Of a DNA stretch of 16,498 nucleotides, positions 13,575 through 16,498 are shown piece by piece. The stretch lies in NCBI GenBank assembly GCA_904420155.1, contig CAJFUH010000143.1, positions 1-16,498 of the forward strand, written 5' to 3'. Numbering within the stretch: the first letter of the stretch is position 1; every line of letters begins with the position of its first letter. A program made the translations under genes and the position numbers. The notes beneath the pieces are model-generated. The model saw only the letters and a program-made list of their open reading frames with translations. It did no database searches and was not told the origin of the DNA. This DNA is from an uncultured Clostridia bacterium. Lineage in GTDB: Bacteria > Bacillota > Clostridia > Oscillospirales > Acutalibacteraceae.

Positions 13575-15647
13575 TTAATCCACTTCGCCTTTCGACTTGG
13601 CTTCTTCAATTACTTTTTGGGCTACTTGAGCAGGCGCTTCCTCATAACGCTCAAACGTAAAGGTAAAGCTTCCACGTCCTTGGGTCGCCTGGCGAATAAA
13701 GGTAGAGAAATCAGCCATTTCTGCCATGGGAACTTCTCCTTCTACCACTTGCATCCCGTCTTCGCCGGGCGTCATTCCCAAAATTCGTCCGCGGCGTTTA
13801 TTAACTTCGCCCATCAAATCACCCATATTGGCATCCGGAACAGTAGCTTTTAGATACCCAATGGGCTCCAACAGGACCGGATTGGCCTGGGGCATACCGT
13901 TTTTATAGGCAATCGTAGCCGCCATCTTAAAAGCCATTTCTGAAGAATCCACCGGATGGTAAGAACCGTCGTACAAGGTAGCCTTTAATCCCACTACCGG
14001 ATAACCCGCCAGCGGGCCCTTGAGGATACATTCGCGGAGACCCTTTTCCACCGCTGGGAAGAACCCTTTGGGAACAGCGCCTCCAACTACGCGCTCCCCA
14101 AATTCCAATCCCTCGCTGTCACAAGGTTCAAATTCAATCCATACATCGCCAAACTGTCCATGGCCGCCGGTCTGTTTCTTATGCCGGCCCTGTACCTGTA
14201 CCTTTTTGCGGATGGTTTCACGATATGGGACACGGGGCTGCTGCAAGGTTACATCCACGCCGAATTTGCTCTTTAATTTGGAAACCACCACATCCAAGTG
14301 CTGTTCTCCCAAACCGGAAACAATCATCTGATGGGTCTCCTGGTTGGTCTCGAATTTAATGGTGGGATCTTCTTCCATTAACCGGAGCAAGCCCTGGGCG
14401 ACCTTATCGTCCTCTCCCTTGGTTTTAGGGGCAATCGCCATGGATAAAGAAGGAGCGGGATACTCCACCCGATCTAAAGTTACCTTACGAACCGGGGAAC
14501 ACAAGGTATCTCCGGTATTGGTATTTTGCAGTTTGGGCGCGGCCCCGATATCGCCGGCCACTACCGCGCCGGCGTCTTCCTGCTTTTTACCGCGCACGGT
14601 AAGTACTTTGCTGATACGCTCCGCATTGCCGGTGCGCATATTCATAAGCGGCGTCTCCGGAGAAATTTTACCGGAAATCACTTTAAAGTATGATAATTTA
14701 CCCACAAAAGGATCGGCTACCGTCTTAAATACAATTGCCGCAGGCGCCGCATCTTCTTTAACTGTAATTTCTACCGGATTCCCATCCGGATCTACACCGA
14801 TCTCTTCCGCCTTATCTTCCGCATTGGGAAGCAGCCAAGCCAAGCCGTTCAATAGTTGGTCTATACCATAAGTGGTCTGGGCGTCCCCACAGAATACCGG
14901 GGTAATGGCGCCTGATTTTACGCCATTGCTCACACCCAAAATTATTTCTTCTGGGGTAAAGGGTTCGCCGGAAAAGTACTTTTCAAACATTTCGTCGCTG
15001 GTCTCCGCCACCGCTTCATAAATAGCGGTACGCAGGCCGTCCAGACGGTCTCCCATATCCGGCATGGGAACCTCCGTTACCTTGTTCCCGTTATAGGAGT
15101 ACGCTTTGTATTCCAGGATATTGATGTAACAATTAGCCTGGCCATCCACAATAAAGGGAACTACCACCGGGCACACCGACGGTCCAAAACTGGCTTTTAA
15201 GTTTTCAAATACCCGATAGAACCTGGCGCTCTCATCACACAAGCCATTGACGAAAAATACTTTGGCCAAACCGCGCTTATTGGCCATCTTTACCGCTTTT
15301 TCCGTGCCTACAGCCACTCCAGATTTTCCGGAAACTGTAATGAGCACCGAATCGGCGGCGCGCATTCCCTCGCAGACGCCCCCTTCAAAATCAAACAGGC
15401 CGGGGGTGTCGATCAAATTGATCTTGCGGTTTTTCCACTCCAGGGGAGCCACTGCTGTTATTACAGAAGCCTTTCTTTTTACTTCTTCCGGATCGAAATC
15501 GCAAACGGTATTTCCATCGGAAATCTTACCCAATCTATCCGCTGCCCCCGCCAGGTACAACATGCTTTCTGCCAGAGACGTCTTTCCGGCCCCACTATGC
15601 CCCGCTAAGGCGACGTTGAGAATGTTTTTCGCATGATACTGTTTCAC
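13575..15647 (-). CDS. EF-G-like translational GTPase (FusA2-type) with divergent G-motifs
   Basis: 690 residues, the length of EF-G, covering all five domains. The start is the GTG at 15647, with AAAGGGG 8 nt upstream; the product then begins KQYHAKNILNVAL as in relatives (an in-frame ATG at 15665 has a weaker site). G1 is intact (GHSGAGKT, 16-23). G2 has Ser61 where EF-G has Thr. G3 is DTPGLFDF (80-87), with Leu84 where EF-G has the catalytic His. G4, normally NKMD, reads NGLC (134-137), losing the Lys and Asp that select guanine. Domain IV is well kept (RHKKQTGGHGQFGDVW; GSYHPVDSSEMAF). It is thus a paralogue of unknown role and not the housekeeping EF-G, which would sit in the str operon. 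It has a consensus promoter with operator-like repeats and its own terminator. Confidence 0.93.
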   Translation of the reverse strand: MKQYHAKNILNVALAGHSGAGKTSLAESMLYLAGAADRLGKISDGNTVCDFDPEEVKRKASVITAVAPLEWKNRKINLIDTPGLFDFEGGVCEGMRAADSVLITVSGKSGVAVGTEKAVKMANKRGLAKVFFVNGLCDESARFYRVFENLKASFGPSVCPVVVPFIVDGQANCYINILEYKAYSYNGNKVTEVPMPDMGDRLDGLRTAIYEAVAETSDEMFEKYFSGEPFTPEEIILGVSNGVKSGAITPVFCGDAQTTYGIDQLLNGLAWLLPNAEDKAEEIGVDPDGNPVEITVKEDAAPAAIVFKTVADPFVGKLSYFKVISGKISPETPLMNMRTGNAERISKVLTVRGKKQEDAGAVVAGDIGAAPKLQNTNTGDTLCSPVRKVTLDRVEYPAPSLSMAIAPKTKGEDDKVAQGLLRLMEEDPTIKFETNQETHQMIVSGLGEQHLDVVVSKLKSKFGVDVTLQQPRVPYRETIRKKVQVQGRHKKQTGGHGQFGDVWIEFEPCDSEGLEFGERVVGGAVPKGFFPAVEKGLRECILKGPLAGYPVVGLKATLYDGSYHPVDSSEMAFKMAATIAYKNGMPQANPVLLEPIGYLKATVPDANMGDLMGEVNKRRGRILGMTPGEDGMQVVEGEVPMAEMADFSTFIRQATQGRGSFTFTFERYEEAPAQVAQKVIEEAKSKGEVD

Positions 15648-15670
15648 TTGTTGAACCCCTTTCATTTGCC

Positions 15671-15685
15671 TGCGGTTTTTCCGCA
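15671..15685 (-). promoter_or_regulatory. Leader hairpin of the EF-G-like gene
   Basis: TGCGG (15671-15675) and CCGCA (15681-15685) form a 5-bp stem with an A5 loop in the transcript, about 12 nt before the ribosome site. It is too short and lacks a T-tract for termination. Confidence 0.35.
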
Positions 15686-15697
15686 AAAGCAATTTAT

Positions 15698-15715
15698 AAT
15701 ACAATTAATACAATT
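15698..15715. repeat. Tandem 9-bp direct repeat in the EF-G-like leader
   Basis: Two back-to-back copies of AATACAATT (15698-15706 and 15707-15715), followed by the palindrome ACAATTGT (15710-15717). It lies in the transcribed leader about 15-30 nt after the presumed start of transcription. Confidence 0.4.
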
Positions 15716-15735
15716 GTTACATTGTTTACCAGATA

Positions 15736-15764
15736 ATTATAGCGTATGTGCACATAGATTTCAA
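15736..15764 (-). promoter_or_regulatory. Consensus sigma-A promoter of the EF-G-like gene
   Basis: TTGAAA (-35, 15759-15764) and TATAAT (-10, 15736-15741), 17-bp spacing, minus strand. The strongest promoter in the window. Leader of about 80 nt. Confidence 0.9.
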
Positions 15765-15772
15765 TAGAAATC
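15745..15772. promoter_or_regulatory. Two abutting inverted repeats over the EF-G-like promoter
   Basis: TATGTGCACATA (15745-15756) is a perfect 12-bp palindrome in the spacer between -10 and -35. It directly abuts GATTTC-AATA-GAAATC (15757-15772), whose left arm covers the -35. A protein bound at either would block RNA polymerase. Confidence 0.55.
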
Positions 15773-15780
15773 TCCTATTA

Positions 15781-15818
15781 AAAAATTTTCGCCCCGGACG
15801 ACAATAACCCCCGGGGCG
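15781..15818 (-). terminator. Terminator of the YpsA-like gene
   Basis: CGCCCCGG (15790-15797) pairs with CCGGGGCG (15811-15818), 13-nt loop, followed in the minus direction by AAAATTTTTT. It lies about 75 nt after the stop codon across an AT-rich gap (15819-15891) in which I see nothing else. Confidence 0.85.
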
Positions 15819-15891
15819 CTTTGTGCATTATGTATAATATTTATGGAATTTATATGAACATTTAAAAATAAATTTGTATTTTTTACATTTT

Positions 15892-16440
15892 TCACGAAAA
15901 AGAAAGCGTATAAAAAAAAGATGGTTCCTCGATAAAGATATCCTTACATAAGTTGACCACATATAACCCCTTCTGAATTGCTTCCTTCACGGTATTGCCG
16001 GTCCCTCCTGACCGGCCGGTGTGATAGCAAATCAACAAGCGGCTTCTCTCCACCATATAACGATTCCGCCTTTGATAGCAGCCACGGGTATAATGCGCCT
16101 GCAAGGTGATCACTTGATCAGATCGCTCCAGCATAAAGAAATAACGGTCTCTCCAATGTTCGCTCCATAACTGCGCCTGATTTTCAAAGGGAATCACCGA
16201 TAAAAGGCGGATAGGCAATCCATATCGATCCCGGGCCTGAAGCACCGCCTCTCCCGCCAAGATGTCGAACCCATAACAGGCCCCTGTATAAAAATCCCCA
16301 TACCCCTCTTCTACTGCCTCCAATACAGCGGAAAGAAGATCTTTTTTTAACTGTTCGTACTGGGCATTCCCGTCCCGCAACGAAAAAGGAAATTTTTCTT
16401 CCCGATATCCCGAAAAACATACTGTAGCATCCATTTTCAT
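15892..16440 (-). CDS. SLOG-fold protein of the YpsA/DUF1273 family
   Basis: 182 residues from the ATG at 16440, chosen for AAGGAGG 8 nt upstream; this is the usual family length. Rossmann-like SLOG fold expected to bind a nucleotide or ADP-ribose-type ligand. Visible motifs: CFSGYREEKFPF near the N terminus (TGHRP-like in relatives), YTGACYGFDILAGEAVL (about 50-66) and SGGTGNTVKEA (about 145-155), the phosphate-binding loops of the family. A Tyr/Arg-rich stretch (HYTRGCYQRRNRYMVERS) is also typical. B. subtilis YpsA has been linked to division and oxidative stress; a DNA-uptake or CRISPR-associated role has been proposed for some SLOG proteins, but nothing here points to one. Genes upstream lie outside the window. 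Confidence 0.88.
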   Translation of the reverse strand: MKMDATVCFSGYREEKFPFSLRDGNAQYEQLKKDLLSAVLEAVEEGYGDFYTGACYGFDILAGEAVLQARDRYGLPIRLLSVIPFENQAQLWSEHWRDRYFFMLERSDQVITLQAHYTRGCYQRRNRYMVERSRLLICYHTGRSGGTGNTVKEAIQKGLYVVNLCKDIFIEEPSFFYTLSFS

Positions 16441-16498
16441 ATTGTCTTCCTCCTTTTTAAACGAATTGGGATCTCTTTTCCGCCTTTCTCCTATCATA

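Noticed and set aside
14344..14871. 175-residue plus-strand open frame inside the EF-G-like gene
   Set aside because: Antisense to a well-conserved coding region; Ser/Pro-rich low-complexity translation, no ribosome site.
13575..15647. Tetracycline-type ribosomal protection protein
   Set aside because: Similar size and fold, but the sequence is of the EF-G-like group, the G-motifs are degenerate, and there is no mobile context.
15648..15704. N-terminal extension of the EF-G-like protein to 15704
   Set aside because: The added residues are basic and unlike the family; the GTG at 15647 has the best ribosome site.

Overview
The window looks like chromosomal DNA of a Gram-positive Clostridia bacterium, most likely of the Oscillospiraceae/Ruminococcaceae group. 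This rests on strong GGAGG-type ribosome sites with frequent GTG and TTG starts, consensus sigma-A promoters, an EF-G-like GTPase, a DUF4830 protein, an FtsEX-M23-S41 cell-wall operon and an MsmX-type sugar ATPase. The genus is not determined. I see no rRNA, tRNA, CRISPR array, phage gene or insertion sequence. All convincing genes but one lie on the minus strand, so they are described here from high to low coordinates.

15.6-16.5 kb: a YpsA-like SLOG protein (DUF1273) ends in a strong terminator. It is followed by a consensus promoter, with two abutting inverted repeats in its -35/spacer region, that drives an EF-G-like GTPase whose guanine-recognition motif is degenerate. 12.8-13.5 kb: the only plus-strand gene, a small predicted lipoprotein, fires head-to-head with a sodium-symporter gene (NSS/SNF family) and shares a bidirectional terminator with the EF-G-like gene. 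9.9-12.8 kb: the NSS transporter, a DUF4830 putative lipoprotein and an RsuA-type rRNA pseudouridine synthase.

7.2-9.8 kb: an orphan MsmX/UgpC-type ATPase for carbohydrate importers, with its own promoter and a perfect palindrome between promoter and ribosome site. Next is a regulator with a CdaR/PucR-type C-terminal helix-turn-helix, with its own promoter and tandem terminator hairpins. 2.9-7.2 kb: a tightly packed four-gene cell-wall operon, ftsE-ftsX-M23 endopeptidase with coiled coil-S41 PDZ protease. FtsEX probably uses ATP-driven conformational change to control the secreted M23 hydrolase, and the S41 protein may process or tune the system. The S41 nucleophile position reads Gly instead of Ser.

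0-2.7 kb: an unidentified 275-residue protein whose Shine-Dalgarno can be buried in a hairpin, a possible 42-residue hydrophobic peptide, a CPBP (CAAX-type) membrane protease with a consensus promoter, and tadA, which may start at an ATA codon overlapping the protease stop.

Most of the window is ordinary housekeeping and envelope content. The most unusual items are the possible ATA start of tadA, the altered active site of the S41 protein, the degenerate G-motifs and operator-like promoter of the EF-G-like factor, and the SD-burying hairpin of the unknown gene.
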